A stretch of 41,732 nt of DNA from Hyphomicrobiaceae bacterium (GCA_021775735.1 JAJFHG010000008.1:1-41732); one strand, 5' to 3'; positions 17,853-30,053 are shown, counted from the first letter of the stretch. The notes: generated by a model not told the origin, from the letters alone. Numbers and translations: made by a program.

Positions 17853-18749
17853 TTACTCATAAATCGAAGCGGCAAGCAGCGCCTTAGCGTACGTGCGCCA
17901 CTTGGGTTCTGCGTCGGTAATCACACTGTCGTTGCACCACGCAGCAAGAGCTTCAAGATACCGCGCCAAATCCGTATTCTCCCATGCCTTTGGGTTGCGC
18001 TCGAGATGCGCCTTAAGCTCGGCAACAAACTGAACAAACTCTGCTTGCGTCGACAAATTCGCAGCCGCGGCATACAGCCCAGCAACCATATCGTTATTTC
18101 CACTGAGCGCCACTTTAGGCAAATTCGCCAGACAGGTTTGTTCAAACAAATCAAACGCGCGTCTGCGATGTGATCGGGCGTGCTTTGCTTCAGGCTCAAT
18201 CTCGCCAAACGTTTCTGTCATGCCCTCAGCAACAAACATTGGATCATAACCAAACCCGTTACCGCCGCGCGCTGGCCAAACCAAATGACCGTCAACGCGG
18301 CCTTCAAAAACCTGTGTCTCACCATCAGGCCACGCTAAACATAGTGCGCACATGAAGTTCGCTGCGGGCTTGTTGGACGCCCAGTTGAACGTGCTCTGGG
18401 TAGATTTGGCTTCGATTTCATCAGCAATTTTTTGCATAGCGACTGAGAAATCTTTTTGCTCACCCGCCCAGCGCGCCGAATAGATCCCGGGCGCGCCATC
18501 AAGTGCGGCCACCTCAAGACCAGAGTCGTCAGCCAACGCAGGATGGCCTGAGGCTTTTGCTGCCGCCAGTGCCTTCAGTTTAGCATTACCAGCAAAAGTT
18601 GTTTCTGTTTCTTCCGGCTCAGGCAAATTGAGCTCGCCCGCAGACACAGCATCGAGCCCATAAGGCTCAATCAACTGTTTTATTTCCCACACTTTGCCAG
18701 CGTTGTGGCTGGCAACAACCAGCGTTTGTCCAGCCTGAAGTGGACCCAT
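17853..18749 (-). CDS. rdgB: XTP/dITP pyrophosphatase RdgB fused to a DUF7660-like C-terminal domain
   Basis: Residues 1-211 are a complete Ham1/RdgB enzyme: SHNAGK (14-19), ADDSGLEV (73-80), GFGYDPMF (165-172) and SHRRRA (193-198). It removes non-canonical purine nucleotides (ITP, dITP, XTP). Residues from about 218 to 298 form an extra domain ([39 protein letters not shown] ... [16 protein letters not shown]) that reads like the DUF7660 family. RdgB normally ends near residue 200. The ATG overlaps the rph stop codon. The fusion is continuous in one frame with no frameshift. Confidence 0.93.
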   Translation of the reverse strand: MGPLQAGQTLVVASHNAGKVWEIKQLIEPYGLDAVSAGELNLPEPEETETTFAGNAKLKALAAAKASGHPALADDSGLEVAALDGAPGIYSARWAGEQKDFSVAMQKIADEIEAKSTQSTFNWASNKPAANFMCALCLAWPDGETQVFEGRVDGHLVWPARGGNGFGYDPMFVAEGMTETFGEIEPEAKHARSHRRRAFDLFEQTCLANLPKVALSGNNDMVAGLYAAAANLSTQAEFVQFVAELKAHLERNPKAWENTDLARYLEALAAWCNDSVITDAEPKWRTYAKALLAASIYE

Positions 18750-19462
18750 TAGCCGACCGTCAGTTTTTGCAGCTCGACCAATTCACCAATGCCTTTCTTG
18801 GCAAGGCCGAGTAGCGCTTGAAAATTATCTTCGCTGAACGCAACCGTTTCAGCCGTGCCTTGGATTTCAACAATGCCACCGTCACCGGTCATGACAAAAT
18901 TGGAATCAGCGTCTGCATCAGAATCTTCCGCATAATCCAGATCAAGCACAGGTGTGCCTTGATGCAACCCGCAACTCACCGCTGCGACATGATCACGAAT
19001 GACGCCATCGCCGACCATATCGCGCTCTTTCATCCACTGGATGCAGTCATGTAGCGCAACCCATGCACCCGTGATCGAGGCTGTCCGTGTGCCGCCATCG
19101 GCTTGTATGACATCACAGTCAATTGTAATCTGGCGCTCGCCTAATTTTTCCAAATCGATCACAGCTCGCAGCGAACGACCAATAAGCCGCTGAATCTCTT
19201 GCGTGCGTCCAGACTGCTTGCCACTCGTCGCCTCGCGTCTTGTGCGGTTATTGGTGGCCCGTGGCAGCATGCCATATTCAGCGGTAACCCAACCCTTGCC
19301 CTGACCTTTCAGCCACGGCGGTACCCGCTCTTCCAAGGTCGCCATACACAAGACATGTGTGTTGTGAAACTTTATGAGACATGAGCCTTCAGCATGCAGG
19401 GAAACGGCCCGTTCCAGAGAGACACGTCTCAGTTCGTCAGGTTGGCGTTTGGACGGGCGCAT
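18749..19462 (-). CDS. rph: Ribonuclease PH
   Basis: The 237-residue phosphorolytic 3' exoribonuclease starts at the ATG at 19462 ([12 protein letters not shown], the usual family start). The longer frame to 19510 adds non-family sequence. Motifs are [49 protein letters not shown] and [13 protein letters not shown]. It trims the 3' ends of tRNA precursors. It heads the minus-strand run rph-rdgB-hemW-DedA-dsbB and is divergent from hrcA, as in many alphaproteobacteria. Confidence 0.96.
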   Translation of the reverse strand: MRPSKRQPDELRRVSLERAVSLHAEGSCLIKFHNTHVLCMATLEERVPPWLKGQGKGWVTAEYGMLPRATNNRTRREATSGKQSGRTQEIQRLIGRSLRAVIDLEKLGERQITIDCDVIQADGGTRTASITGAWVALHDCIQWMKERDMVGDGVIRDHVAAVSCGLHQGTPVLDLDYAEDSDADADSNFVMTGDGGIVEIQGTAETVAFSEDNFQALLGLAKKGIGELVELQKLTVG

Positions 19463-19699
19463 AAAAAATCCTTGTAGTGAGAGATGGTAAAACCAGGTCG
19501 CGGGCCTCAATATCGGACCACAATGAACGTGGCGGCAACCTAGGGGAGGGGCTCGACGACTTCAACTGGATTCCGTTGACCATGAAACTCAACCAAAAGA
19601 ACTTAAAATCCCCTGTTTTGAGAATTGACGAAATAAGGTCTCCATTCCACCATACAATCTGCTAAGCAGCTCCAAGTCCGCACTCTCCACGTGCATGAG

Positions 19700-20761
19700 A
19701 TGATGAACCAAACAGCACCCGACATCACAGATCTTGACGAGCGTTCGCAAGCCATACTGCGCCAGATTGTCGAAAGCTATCTTTTGACCGGCGAACCAAT
19801 TGGCTCGCGCAATCTGTCTCGCTCGCTGCCGATCTCGCTGTCACCGGCAACGATCCGCAATGTGATGTCAGACCTTGAGCAAATCGGGTTGATTTCTTCT
19901 CCCCACACCTCAGCAGGCCGCTTGCCGACGGAGAACGGCCTGCGCATGTTTGTTGATGCGATGCTCGAAGTTGGCGACATGTCGGGTGATGAGCGCAAAA
20001 AAATTGAATCACAAATTGCCAATTCCGAGAAATCATCGGTTGATCAGGTGCTGAATGAAGCCAGCGAAATGATTTCAGGCCTGTCTCACTGCGCTGGCGT
20101 CGTATTTGCAGACAAGCAAATCTCGACACTAAAACACATTGAATTTGTCGCTCTCGAGCCCGGCAAAGCATTGGTTGTCCTGGTTGGTGAAGACGGCAGC
20201 GTTGAAAATCGCGTGATTGATCTCCCCAAAGGTCTGCCACCCTCGTCTCTCACCGAAGCCTCCAATTTCCTGAATGCCCGCATTCGTGGTCTGACCATTG
20301 CAGACGCTAAAAAGGAGTTGGAAGTTTATCTGACCAAGGCCAAGGCTGAGTTGAATGAGCTTACCCAGAAATTCATTCGATCCGGGTTTGCAGAATGGTC
20401 CGGTGCGCTTGGTGATCGCAAGAGCTTGATCGTGCGTGGTCAGTCCAATCTCTTAAAGGACCTCAATGCGCTGGATGAGTTGGAGCGTGTGCGCCAGCTG
20501 TTTGATGATCTGGAATCTCAGAATGACGTTGTCCAGATCCTTGGCCTTGCCGAACAGGCAGAAGGCGTCAAAATTTTTATCGGTGCTGAGAACAAGTTGT
20601 TCTCACTATCGGGGTCTTCGCTAATTGTCGCACCCTTCCATGACGATTCTCGACAAATAGTCGGTGTTCTTGGTGTCATCGGACCTACTCGGATCAATTA
20701 CGCGCGGATTATTCCTATGGTCGACTACACAGCAAAACTGGTCAGCCGCGTGCTGGCTTGA
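19700..20761 (+). CDS. hrcA: Heat-inducible transcription repressor HrcA
   Basis: The protein has an N-terminal winged helix ([68 protein letters not shown]) and a C-terminal IDI/GAF-like part. ATG codons at 19700 and 19703 follow an in-frame GTG at 19691; 19700 is taken. HrcA represses groES/groEL-type genes by binding CIRCE repeats. I saw no CIRCE copy in this window, so its targets (and any autoregulation) must be elsewhere. grpE follows 108 bp downstream. Confidence 0.95.
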   Translation: MMNQTAPDITDLDERSQAILRQIVESYLLTGEPIGSRNLSRSLPISLSPATIRNVMSDLEQIGLISSPHTSAGRLPTENGLRMFVDAMLEVGDMSGDERKKIESQIANSEKSSVDQVLNEASEMISGLSHCAGVVFADKQISTLKHIEFVALEPGKALVVLVGEDGSVENRVIDLPKGLPPSSLTEASNFLNARIRGLTIADAKKELEVYLTKAKAELNELTQKFIRSGFAEWSGALGDRKSLIVRGQSNLLKDLNALDELERVRQLFDDLESQNDVVQILGLAEQAEGVKIFIGAENKLFSLSGSSLIVAPFHDDSRQIVGVLGVIGPTRINYARIIPMVDYTAKLVSRVLA

Positions 20762-20869
20762 TATGTGAATTGCCTTCCCAATATGCCTCAAGGCCAGACC
20801 TGAACATCTCGAATGTGTTCAGGCTGACAAAAGCACTTAAGACACCCTGTCAGCGACGACGGAGATTTC

Positions 20870-21652
20870 ATGGCCAGTAACGATAAAAAATCTCATGCGC
20901 CAGGCGGCTCGGACCAGCCGGGTTCCCACCATGACGACCGCCCGGGTCTAGACCAAGATTTCCTGGACGACCCAGAGGCCTTGCTCGCTGCCGAAGAAGC
21001 GGCCCTAGAAGCTGAAGAGCTTGAAGAGGAACAAAAAGAAAAGGAACCGCGGGAAACACCAGCCACGCTGAAGGCGCAAATCGCAGATCTAACTGATCGC
21101 CTTCTGCGCGCCCATGCAGACATGGAAAATCACCGCAAAATGGCTGAGAAAGAGCGCGAAGATACCGCCAAGTACGCCATTTCGAAATTTGCCAAGGATA
21201 TTGTTCAGGTTGGCGATAACTTCCAACGCGCGATTACAGCGGTTCCTGGTGAAGCGGTTGAAAGCGATCCAGCGCTAAAAAGCTTTTTAGATGGCGTCTC
21301 TATGCTCGACCGCGAATTTCATAACATCCTTGAGCGCCACGGCATTCAGCGTCTAGAGCCAACAGGCGAAGCTTTTAATCCCCACTTCCATCAGGCCATG
21401 ATGGAGCAGGAAGATGCCTCGGTCCCACACGGCACCGTGCTGCAAGTCATCCAAGCGGGCTATCAGCTTTCAGACCGGGTTCTGCGTCCAGCAATGGTGA
21501 TCTTGGCCAAAGGCGGCGCCAAAAAAACCGCGCCTGAACCGACTCAAGCCGACAATGAGAATGCCCAGGGACAGGCTCAGGCGTCGGGTGTGCACCCTGA
21601 AACCCCTTCTGATCCAGACCCATCGGGCCCTGGCTCGAAGCCGCCCAACTGA
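20870..21652 (+). CDS. grpE: Nucleotide exchange factor GrpE
   Basis: The 260-residue protein has an acidic disordered N-terminus, a long coiled coil (LKAQIADLTDRLLRAHADMENHRKMAEKEREDTAKYAISKFAKDIV) and the C-terminal beta domain signature (FNPHFHQAMMEQ, GYQLSDRVLRPAMVIL). It releases ADP from DnaK. The tail after residue 215 is a Pro/Gln/Asn-rich extension of about 45 residues, longer than in most homologues. It lies between hrcA and dnaK on the same strand. Confidence 0.95.
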   Translation: MASNDKKSHAPGGSDQPGSHHDDRPGLDQDFLDDPEALLAAEEAALEAEELEEEQKEKEPRETPATLKAQIADLTDRLLRAHADMENHRKMAEKEREDTAKYAISKFAKDIVQVGDNFQRAITAVPGEAVESDPALKSFLDGVSMLDREFHNILERHGIQRLEPTGEAFNPHFHQAMMEQEDASVPHGTVLQVIQAGYQLSDRVLRPAMVILAKGGAKKTAPEPTQADNENAQGQAQASGVHPETPSDPDPSGPGSKPPN

Positions 21653-21703
21653 ACGATGTAATTATTAAGGATTTGGACACCATCAACAAACTGTCCCAGC
21701 CCC

Positions 21704-21731
21704 GTTGCACCAGGAAAATCACACCCTATAT
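21704..21731 (+). promoter_or_regulatory. RpoH-type promoter of dnaK
   Basis: GTTG (21704-21707), 17 nt, then CCTATAT (21725-21731) fits the alphaproteobacterial heat-shock sigma factor consensus (CTTG-N17-CYTATnT). It lies 139 bp upstream of the dnaK ATG, within the 217-bp grpE-dnaK gap. Confidence 0.6.
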
Positions 21732-21869
21732 CTCAACTGAAAGCCAAAACGTTAGCCAATTGGAGGCCGTCTCCAAGAACCGGTTATGGCTCTTCAACCC
21801 AAACCACCTCTCGATTGCTCGTTTAACGAGGATCCCGACGGCCTGCCGCGAAGAAAGGAAGCACTTTAA

Positions 21870-23798
<1,929 letters not shown>

Positions 23799-23811
23799 CG
23801 TAAGACTAAAT

Positions 23812-23854
23812 AACCCTCGGGTCTGAAGTGTTTGCCTTCAGGCACCCGAGGGTT
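23812..23854 (+). terminator. Hairpin after dnaK (terminator or processing site)
   Basis: AACCCTCGGGT (23812-23822) pairs perfectly with ACCCGAGGGTT (23844-23854), with an inner CTGAAG/CTTCAG stem. There is no strong T-run on the plus strand (TTAAAATCCTT), so it may act as partial attenuation or stabilise the dnaK mRNA end ahead of dnaJ. Confidence 0.6.
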
Positions 23855-23989
23855 AAAATCCTTATATCATCATCCACGTGCAGTATTTGGGTCAGCCGCA
23901 TCTCATAATTTTCCGCGACTGGCGCACTCTTTGCCAAGCCTCATCCCGCCCCTCACCTTCAGGGTCAAAGACCAACGGACATTTGCCCA

Positions 23990-25141
23990 ATGGCAAAGAA
24001 AGACTATTACGAAATTCTCGGCGTTGAGCGCACGGCGTCTGACAAGGACCTCAAGTCTGCGTTCCGCAAGCAGGCAAAAGATTGTCACCCAGATCACAAC
24101 CCAGGTGATGATGAAGCCGAGAAAAAATTTAAAGAGCTCGCCGAAGCCTACGAAGTCCTGAAGGACGAACAAAAACGGGCAGCCTATGATCGCTTTGGCC
24201 ATGCCGCTTTTGAAGGCGGAATGGGTGGCGGCCAAGGTGGCGCTGGCTTTGGGCCAGATTTTGCCTCCTCAATGTCTGACATCTTTGACGACCTTTTTGG
24301 TGAATTCATGGGTGGGCGTCGTGGCGGCGGTGGACGTGGCGGAAGTGGCCGCGAGCGTGGCGCTGATTTGCGCTACAATATGGAAATCTCACTCGACGAA
24401 GCGTTTGCCGGTAAAGCCGCCGAGATCCGATTCCCGACCAGTGTTTCTTGTGAAACATGTTCTGGCTCCGGCGCTAAAAAAGGCACCAAGCCGACAAGCT
24501 GCCCAACGTGCCAAGGTATGGGCAAAGTGAGAGCGAGCCAGGGCTTCTTCACCATTGAGCGGACCTGCCCGACATGTAGTGGGCGTGGTGAAACAATCAC
24601 CGATCCTTGCGATAACTGTTCAGGCAGCGGGCGCTCAACGACGGAACGTAAGCTCTCTGTAGATATTCCAGCAGGCGTGGAAGATGGCACACGCATTCGC
24701 CTTGGTGGTGAAGGCGAAGCCGGAAGCCGCGGTGGTCCAGCTGGTGATCTTTATATTTTCCTCCACATCAAACCGCATGAGTTCTTCCAGCGTGATGGTT
24801 CGGATCTGTTCTGCCGCGTTCCCATCTCTATGACGACCGCAGCTCTTGGTGGGCAAATTGATGTGCCGTCTCTGGAAGGCAAAGTAGCACGCGTGAAAAT
24901 TCCTGAAGGCACGGAAACCGGTTCGCAATTTAGGTTGCAGAAAAAAGGCATGCCGATCCTGAGATCCTCCGCCAATGGTGATCTATATATTCAGGTCGAA
25001 GTGGAGACGCCGAAAAATTTGACCCGTCGTCAAAAAGAACTGCTGAAAGAGTTTGAGGGCGAAAGCAACAAAGAAACCAACCCGGAAAGCGCTGGCTTTT
25101 TCGCCCGTGTCAAAGATTTTTTTGACGGTGGCACAGCCTAG
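23990..25141 (+). CDS. dnaJ: Co-chaperone DnaJ (Hsp40)
   Basis: The 383-residue type I Hsp40 has a J domain with HPD at 33-35, a Gly/Phe-rich linker ([16 protein letters not shown] and [13 protein letters not shown]), and four CxxCxGxG zinc repeats ([32 protein letters not shown]). The C-terminal substrate-binding part contains [23 protein letters not shown]. It stimulates DnaK ATPase and delivers substrates. The gene order grpE-dnaK-dnaJ is intact. Confidence 0.98.
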   Translation: MAKKDYYEILGVERTASDKDLKSAFRKQAKDCHPDHNPGDDEAEKKFKELAEAYEVLKDEQKRAAYDRFGHAAFEGGMGGGQGGAGFGPDFASSMSDIFDDLFGEFMGGRRGGGGRGGSGRERGADLRYNMEISLDEAFAGKAAEIRFPTSVSCETCSGSGAKKGTKPTSCPTCQGMGKVRASQGFFTIERTCPTCSGRGETITDPCDNCSGSGRSTTERKLSVDIPAGVEDGTRIRLGGEGEAGSRGGPAGDLYIFLHIKPHEFFQRDGSDLFCRVPISMTTAALGGQIDVPSLEGKVARVKIPEGTETGSQFRLQKKGMPILRSSANGDLYIQVEVETPKNLTRRQKELLKEFEGESNKETNPESAGFFARVKDFFDGGTA

Positions 25142-25171
25142 AAAATTCGTAAAACGTACAGGAGCCACACA

Positions 25172-25759
25172 ATGGATGCACCTAGCCTTTTGTTTGTTGC
25201 TGGCAGCGCCCGCGCTGGTTCGTTTAACAAAAAACTAGCCAGCCTCGGCTCCACCATTGCAAATGCCAATGGCATCAAAGCAACATTTGCTGATCTCGGC
25301 GATTATCCGATGCCACTGTATGATGGCGATCTGGAAGCAAAAGACGGCCTCCCTGATAACGCGCGCAAACTGGAAGCCGTTATGCGTTTGCATCACGGTG
25401 TGATGGTGATGGCACCGGAATACAATGCATCCATCAGCCCGCTTCTCAAAAATACATTCGATTGGATCTCACGTCTGCAATACGAACAAAAAGACCAGCA
25501 GACCGTTTTTCAAACGCGTGTATTTGCTTTAGCCGCGGCCTCTCCTGGCGGCACTGGCGGCATACGTGGTCTGTTCACCGTACGACACGTCTTAGAATAC
25601 GGCCTTGGTGCGATCGTTCTGCCCGATCAATTCTTGCTGCCAAAAGCCAGTGGGGCTTTTGATGATGACGGCCACCTCACCAATAAAGACGCGCAGGAGC
25701 GCTTTAAAGGGCTTATTCAAAAACTTGCTCGTGCGGCCCATGTGCTGCATGGGGATTAA
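25172..25759 (+). CDS. NADPH-dependent FMN reductase family protein
   Basis: This 195-residue flavodoxin-like protein has the FMN phosphate loop GSARAGSFNKKLA near the start and the family motif MVMAPEYNASISPLLKNTFDWISR. AAASPGGTGGIRG contacts the flavin in homologues. It probably reduces quinones, chromate or azo-type substrates with NAD(P)H; the physiological substrate is unknown. It is 30 bp after dnaJ with a CAGGAGCC ribosome site, so it may be read from the dnaJ transcript. Confidence 0.9.
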   Translation: MDAPSLLFVAGSARAGSFNKKLASLGSTIANANGIKATFADLGDYPMPLYDGDLEAKDGLPDNARKLEAVMRLHHGVMVMAPEYNASISPLLKNTFDWISRLQYEQKDQQTVFQTRVFALAAASPGGTGGIRGLFTVRHVLEYGLGAIVLPDQFLLPKASGAFDDDGHLTNKDAQERFKGLIQKLARAAHVLHGD

Positions 25760-25848
25760 AAACCGTCACGCCTTACCTCCGCTAGCGTTCGGGTATCCGT
25801 TCATGCTTTAGTTGCACAGCCAAAATTTGCTTGAGCGGACGAAATGAG

Positions 25849-26559
25849 ATGACCAAACGCACTGCCACAGATCGCCTGATTGTGGCCCTTGATATGCCAA
25901 CGCTCAATGAAGCTGAACGCCTCGTGGCGCGCCTCGGTGACAGCGTGACATTCTACAAGGTTGGTCTTGAACTTATCTTTTCAGGTGGGCTTGAACTCGC
26001 GGCCGCACTGAGAGAACACGGCAAACAGGTGTTCCTCGATATGAAGCTGCTCGACATTGGCAACACGGTGGAGCGCGCGGTTGCCAATGCCTCAGAACTA
26101 GGGGTTAATTTCCTCACGATTCATGGCCATGATCAAAAGACGCTTCATTCAGCCGTCGCGGGTCGCGGAAATAGCAATCTCAAACTACTCGCTGTCACGG
26201 TGCTGACCAGCCTTTCAGGCGATGACCTGAAACAGCAAGGCACCAAGTTGACGCCCGAAGAGTTGGTACTTCACCGTGCGCAACTTGCTTTTGAAAATGG
26301 ATTTGACGGTGTCATTGCCTCTGGCCAGGAGGCAGCCCGCATTCGCGCAGCTACCGGGCCTGATTTTCTGATTGTGACGCCTGGTATTCGTTTTACCGGA
26401 TCAGCCATGGATGATCAGGAGCGCGTTATGACACCGGATCATGCCATCAGCGCTGGTGCCGATTACCTCGTCGTTGGGCGTCCGATCACGCAGGCTGATG
26501 ATCCCTATTCCGCTGCACAGAGTTTCGTGCAACACATTAGCGATAGCCTATCAAGCTAG
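25849..26559 (+). CDS. pyrF: Orotidine 5'-phosphate decarboxylase
   Basis: The 236-residue TIM barrel has the catalytic array FLDMKLLDIGNTV (Lys and Asp residues), LIVALDMP at the start, VTPGIRF and YLVVGRPITQA. The ATG at 25849 is preferred over a TTG at 25831 because the family begins at this point. It makes UMP from OMP, the last step of pyrimidine synthesis. Its neighbours are not pyrimidine genes. Confidence 0.96.
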   Translation: MTKRTATDRLIVALDMPTLNEAERLVARLGDSVTFYKVGLELIFSGGLELAAALREHGKQVFLDMKLLDIGNTVERAVANASELGVNFLTIHGHDQKTLHSAVAGRGNSNLKLLAVTVLTSLSGDDLKQQGTKLTPEELVLHRAQLAFENGFDGVIASGQEAARIRAATGPDFLIVTPGIRFTGSAMDDQERVMTPDHAISAGADYLVVGRPITQADDPYSAAQSFVQHISDSLSS

Positions 26560-26629
26560 CCTAATGTAAGCGACGCTGGCACCATGTTGGCAGAACCAGC
26601 ATAACCAAAAACAAAATCTGAGAGGACCA

Positions 26630-26917
26630 ATGCCGAAAGGATATGTCATTGCCCACGCCGTTGTAACCAACGCTGATAAATGGGGCGAATACGTTGCAGC
26701 ATCAAAAATTGCACTGGATAAATTTGGCGGATCGCCGATCATTCGTGGTGGACGCTGTGAAGTTGTTGAGGGACAGGGAACAGAACGCAACGTGGTGATT
26801 GAGTTTGCCAGCTACGAGGATGCGCTCAGCTATGCTCACTCTTCCGAGTACGCGACTGCTAAAGCGTTTCGCCAAGGGGCCGGCACCATCGACATTACGG
26901 TCGTAGAAGGCGTTTGA
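26630..26917 (+). CDS. DUF1330 family protein
   Basis: The 95-residue alpha/beta ferredoxin-fold protein has the DUF1330 pattern: [65 protein letters not shown]. Function is unknown; relatives are dimeric alpha-beta barrels. It has a clear ribosome site (GAGAGGACCA). Its stop overlaps the TTG proposed as a trmD start, so trmD is translationally coupled to it. Confidence 0.9.
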   Translation: MPKGYVIAHAVVTNADKWGEYVAASKIALDKFGGSPIIRGGRCEVVEGQGTERNVVIEFASYEDALSYAHSSEYATAKAFRQGAGTIDITVVEGV

Positions 26918-27669
26918 GGGCCGTGGGCCAACACAGTACATCTGATCAACCTCGAGACAGTGCCGGTACCAATTCGACGCCACCCTGGCGCGCCACGGTC
27001 ATTACCCTGCTGCCAGACTGCTTGCCCGGTCCACTTGGCGTCTCGCTTGCAGGCCAAGCATTGAAGGATGGTATTTGGGCGCTTGAGGCCGTCGCGTTGC
27101 GTGATTTTGGCATCGGAAAACACGCCAATGTTGATGATACGCCAGCTGGCGGTGGGGCTGGCATGGTGTTACGCGCTGACGTCGTTGGCCCGGCAATTGA
27201 GGCAGCACGTTTGCAGAACCCCAATACGCCCGTGCTCTACATGAGCCCACGCGGAACACCATTGACCCAAACGATGGTCGAGGCGTGGTCCAAGGGCCCT
27301 GGCCTGACAATCCTTGCAGGCCGCTTCGAGGGCGTCGACCAGCGCGTTTTAGACGCGCATGACATCGAAGAGGTGTCGATTGGTGACTATGTGCTCTCAG
27401 GTGGCGAGGTTGCAGCTATGGCCGTGCTTGATGCCTGCGTCCGCTTGCTGCCTGGCGTCATGGGCCAGCCCCAGTCGTTGGCTGAGGAAAGTTTCTCCAA
27501 TGGGTTGCTCGAATATCCCCATTACACGCGGCCACGCAGCTGGCAGGGCCGCGACATTCCCGACGTGCTTCTCTCCGGTGATCACCAGAAAATTGCCGAT
27601 TGGCGTCGAGCTGAGGCGCTGGCAATCACTGAGGCGCGCCGACCAGACCTCCTCAAAGGGGTCAAATAA
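26914..27669 (+). CDS. trmD: tRNA (guanine-N1-)-methyltransferase TrmD
   Basis: The SPOUT trefoil-knot methyltransferase has [21 protein letters not shown] and [13 protein letters not shown], the SAM-binding knot segments. It methylates G37 of tRNAs read by CNN codons and prevents frameshifting. No ATG is available upstream of the conserved core ([18 protein letters not shown]): the start must be the TTG at 26914, overlapping the DUF1330 stop, or the GTG at 26923. The N-terminus is then about 20-26 residues longer than usual. rpsP and rimM, its usual partners, are absent, but rplS follows. Confidence 0.95.
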   Translation: MRAVGQHSTSDQPRDSAGTNSTPPWRATVITLLPDCLPGPLGVSLAGQALKDGIWALEAVALRDFGIGKHANVDDTPAGGGAGMVLRADVVGPAIEAARLQNPNTPVLYMSPRGTPLTQTMVEAWSKGPGLTILAGRFEGVDQRVLDAHDIEEVSIGDYVLSGGEVAAMAVLDACVRLLPGVMGQPQSLAEESFSNGLLEYPHYTRPRSWQGRDIPDVLLSGDHQKIADWRRAEALAITEARRPDLLKGVK

Positions 27670-27887
27670 CCAGTCAAAGACCCGTCTCTCCACCAATGAG
27701 AGCGGCAATCCGCCAGCCCCCAAAAGCTTGGCCAAGCTATCGACAAAAACCCATTGATCGGTTATGACCGCCGCCAATTCCCGTTTTTTAGGGGTGCCCA
27801 AATTTGGGTCACAAGAGCTGTGCCGTGCCGCCATCTGGCAAAGGCCGCGCCGCTCCTCTGTGGTGATGGCCTAAGGACCAATTAAAA

Positions 27888-28589
27888 ATGAACATCATCG
27901 AAGAGCTCGAAAAAGAGCAAATGAATGCCGTGCTTGCTAAGCGCAACGTGCCAGAATTTGGCCCCGGCGATACCGTCCGTGTGTTGGTTAAAGTTATCGA
28001 AGGCAGCAACACACGTAACCAAGCTTATGAAGGTGTTGTCATCGCTCGTGACGGTGGTGGCATCAACGAAAGCTTCACGGTACGCAAGATTTCATACGGC
28101 GAAGGCGTCGAGCGCGTATTCCCTATTTACTCACCATACATCACTGAGATTGAAGTGGTTCGTCGCGGTAAAGTTCGTCGCGCGAAACTCTATTACCTCA
28201 GAGGTCGTCGCGGTAAGTCTGCCCGTATCGTTGAACGCACAGACGCCCGCGCCCGTCGCCTGAACGCAGCCTGGAAGGGCTTTAAAAAGCAAAAAGGTGA
28301 CCTTGATGATCTGAACAAGATCACAGGCATTGACGATATGCTGGCCGCGCGTTTGAAACAGATCAACTGCGTAAAGTTCGAGCAAGTCGCAAACTTCTCT
28401 GACGATGACATTGCAAACATCGACGAGTTGCTGACACTCAACGGTCGCATCGAAAAAGACGATTGGGTGGGTCAGGCGCAAAAACTGTTGGCTGAAGCAA
28501 CAGTTGAAGAAGTGCCGGAAGAAACCGCTGACGAGGCTGGTGAAGCCAAAGCAGATGATGCTGGCAGTGAAGCGGCGAAGAAAGACTAA
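27888..28589 (+). CDS. rplS: Ribosomal protein bL19 with a helix-hairpin-helix-like C-terminal extension
   Basis: Residues 1 to about 120 are a normal bL19 ([55 protein letters not shown]). Residues 138-202 add a domain reading [65 protein letters not shown]. This is the helix-hairpin-helix-like module seen on some alphaproteobacterial ribosomal and respiratory proteins. An acidic tail (203-233) follows. The protein has 233 residues instead of about 115-130. It sits at the 30S/50S interface in the ribosome; the role of the extension is unknown. Confidence 0.96.
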   Translation: MNIIEELEKEQMNAVLAKRNVPEFGPGDTVRVLVKVIEGSNTRNQAYEGVVIARDGGGINESFTVRKISYGEGVERVFPIYSPYITEIEVVRRGKVRRAKLYYLRGRRGKSARIVERTDARARRLNAAWKGFKKQKGDLDDLNKITGIDDMLAARLKQINCVKFEQVANFSDDDIANIDELLTLNGRIEKDDWVGQAQKLLAEATVEEVPEETADEAGEAKADDAGSEAAKKD

Positions 28590-28639
28590 TCAAGCCTTTC
28601 AAGAAGCAGCGCTTCAAAAAACAAAATTACAAATTAAAA

Positions 28640-28675
28640 ACGGCCCGGTATATCACACCGGGCCGTTTGTTTTTA
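28640..28675 (+). terminator. Rho-independent terminator of rplS
   Basis: ACGGCCCGGT and ACCGGGCCGT form a perfect 10-bp stem with a 7-nt loop followed by TTGTTTTT. It lies 50 bp after the rplS stop, and also faces the 3' end of the convergent OmpA-family gene. Confidence 0.92.
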
Positions 28676-28700
28676 GATCTCTCAGATGTTTCCGGCTAAA

Positions 28701-30053
28701 CTAGTTGCCCGAGACCGAGAACTCAATCCGGCGGTTTTTAGCCATGTTAGATGGCGATGTATTGGGAACAGCTGGCTGAGATTCACCATAGCCAACTGCA
28801 CTCAAGCTACTCACGCTAACACCCGCGCCTTGCAGATAAGCCGCTACCGATTGTGCACGACGTTCCGACAGTTTTTGATTAAATTCTGCCGAACCACTAG
28901 CATCCGTATGACCTTCAACCACAATGTTCACGCGGTCACAGGTCTTTGCAACACCAGCAAGACTGTCCAACGTATCGTAACTGGAGCCTCTAAGTTTTGC
29001 GCTCGAGGTTTCAAATAGGATCACTCCGCCACGCGCAATCCGATTCAGTTCAGAACCACAATCGCTGGCCTTGCGCCGTGCCGGTGCTGCACGGAAGTTG
29101 GTCCACTTGCGCGGGGCTTTTGCAACCGGCCAAGGGAATCCATGAGCAACGCCTGTTACGCTTTTAGGAGCTGCTTTAGGAGCCGCGCGGAAGTTGGTCC
29201 ATTTCCGCGGAGCCTTAGCAACCGGCCAAGGGAATCCATGAGCAACACCTGTTACACTTTTAGGAGCTGCTTTAGGAGCCGCGCGGAAGTTGGTCCATTT
29301 CCGCGGAGCCTTAGCGACAGGCCAAGCAAAAGGATGTGCTACCGTTTTGTGGCCCATTTTTTTGGCAACAATCTTTTTGGACTTCGGTGCTTTGCGGAAG
29401 TTGGTCCACTTGCGCGGAGCTTTTGCAATTGGCCACGGGAATCCCTGCGCAACCGTTACCGATTTTGCTTTCGCCCCACCCCGACGGGCTGGAACAGAAT
29501 AGGCACCATCACGGAAATTACTCCATTTGCGTGGTGCCTTGGCGACCGGCCAAGGCAATGCACCGCCAGCTGTTTTTGCGACAACCGCGACAGCAATTGG
29601 TGCTGCAATCGCTGGGATGGAATAAGCGCCTTTGCGGAAATTGCTCCACTTACGTGGCGCCTTGGCGACCGGCCAAGGCAATGCACCGCCAGCTGTTTTT
29701 GCGACAACCGCGACAGCAACTGGTGCTGCAATCGCTGGAATCGAATAAGCGCCTTTGCGGAAATTGCTCCACTTATGAGGCTTTTCAGCAATCGGCCACG
29801 GCAAAGCATGAGCGACCTTCTTGGTGCCAGAGCCCTTAACGGGCGCGGGGCCAGAGTCAGATCTGCGCGCATGTTTTTTGGCGCCGAAACCAGGTAAACC
29901 GCCCGCCACGTCAGCATGGCCACCATCGCAGACCCAGTTCAGGTTCGAATTGTCACAAATGATACTTGGCTTCCAGTGCCGTGCGCCCCAGGCTGAAAGG
30001 CCCAAGAGCAGCAGCAACAGCACGGTTGCCGGTAAACTACAACCGGATCGCAT
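28701..30053 (-). CDS. OmpA-family peptidoglycan-binding protein with seven PWPxAKAPRKWxNFR repeats
   Basis: The ATG at 30053 is chosen for its AGGGAGGAAATA ribosome site; the longer frame to 30101 lacks one. A short N-terminal membrane anchor or signal (ATVLLLLLLGLSAWGA) is followed by a basic region with seven copies of a 16-residue repeat, e.g. LPWPVAKAPRKWSNFR and FPWPVAKAPRKWTNFR, spaced by 20-35 residues. A C-terminal OmpA domain follows (VILFETSSAKL, VVEGHTDASGSAEFNQKLSERRAQSV, GYGESQP, NRRIEFSV). The OmpA domain should bind peptidoglycan in the periplasm. I do not recognise the repeat. Some repeat units are nearly identical at DNA level, which points to recent duplication. Confidence 0.88.
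   Translation of the reverse strand: MRSGCSLPATVLLLLLLGLSAWGARHWKPSIICDNSNLNWVCDGGHADVAGGLPGFGAKKHARRSDSGPAPVKGSGTKKVAHALPWPIAEKPHKWSNFRKGAYSIPAIAAPVAVAVVAKTAGGALPWPVAKAPRKWSNFRKGAYSIPAIAAPIAVAVVAKTAGGALPWPVAKAPRKWSNFRDGAYSVPARRGGAKAKSVTVAQGFPWPIAKAPRKWTNFRKAPKSKKIVAKKMGHKTVAHPFAWPVAKAPRKWTNFRAAPKAAPKSVTGVAHGFPWPVAKAPRKWTNFRAAPKAAPKSVTGVAHGFPWPVAKAPRKWTNFRAAPARRKASDCGSELNRIARGGVILFETSSAKLRGSSYDTLDSLAGVAKTCDRVNIVVEGHTDASGSAEFNQKLSERRAQSVAAYLQGAGVSVSSLSAVGYGESQPAVPNTSPSNMAKNRRIEFSVSGN

Noticed and set aside
19480-19690. CIRCE element upstream of hrcA
   Set aside because: No TTAGCACTC-N9-GAGTGCTAA-like inverted repeat was found in the rph-hrcA gap.
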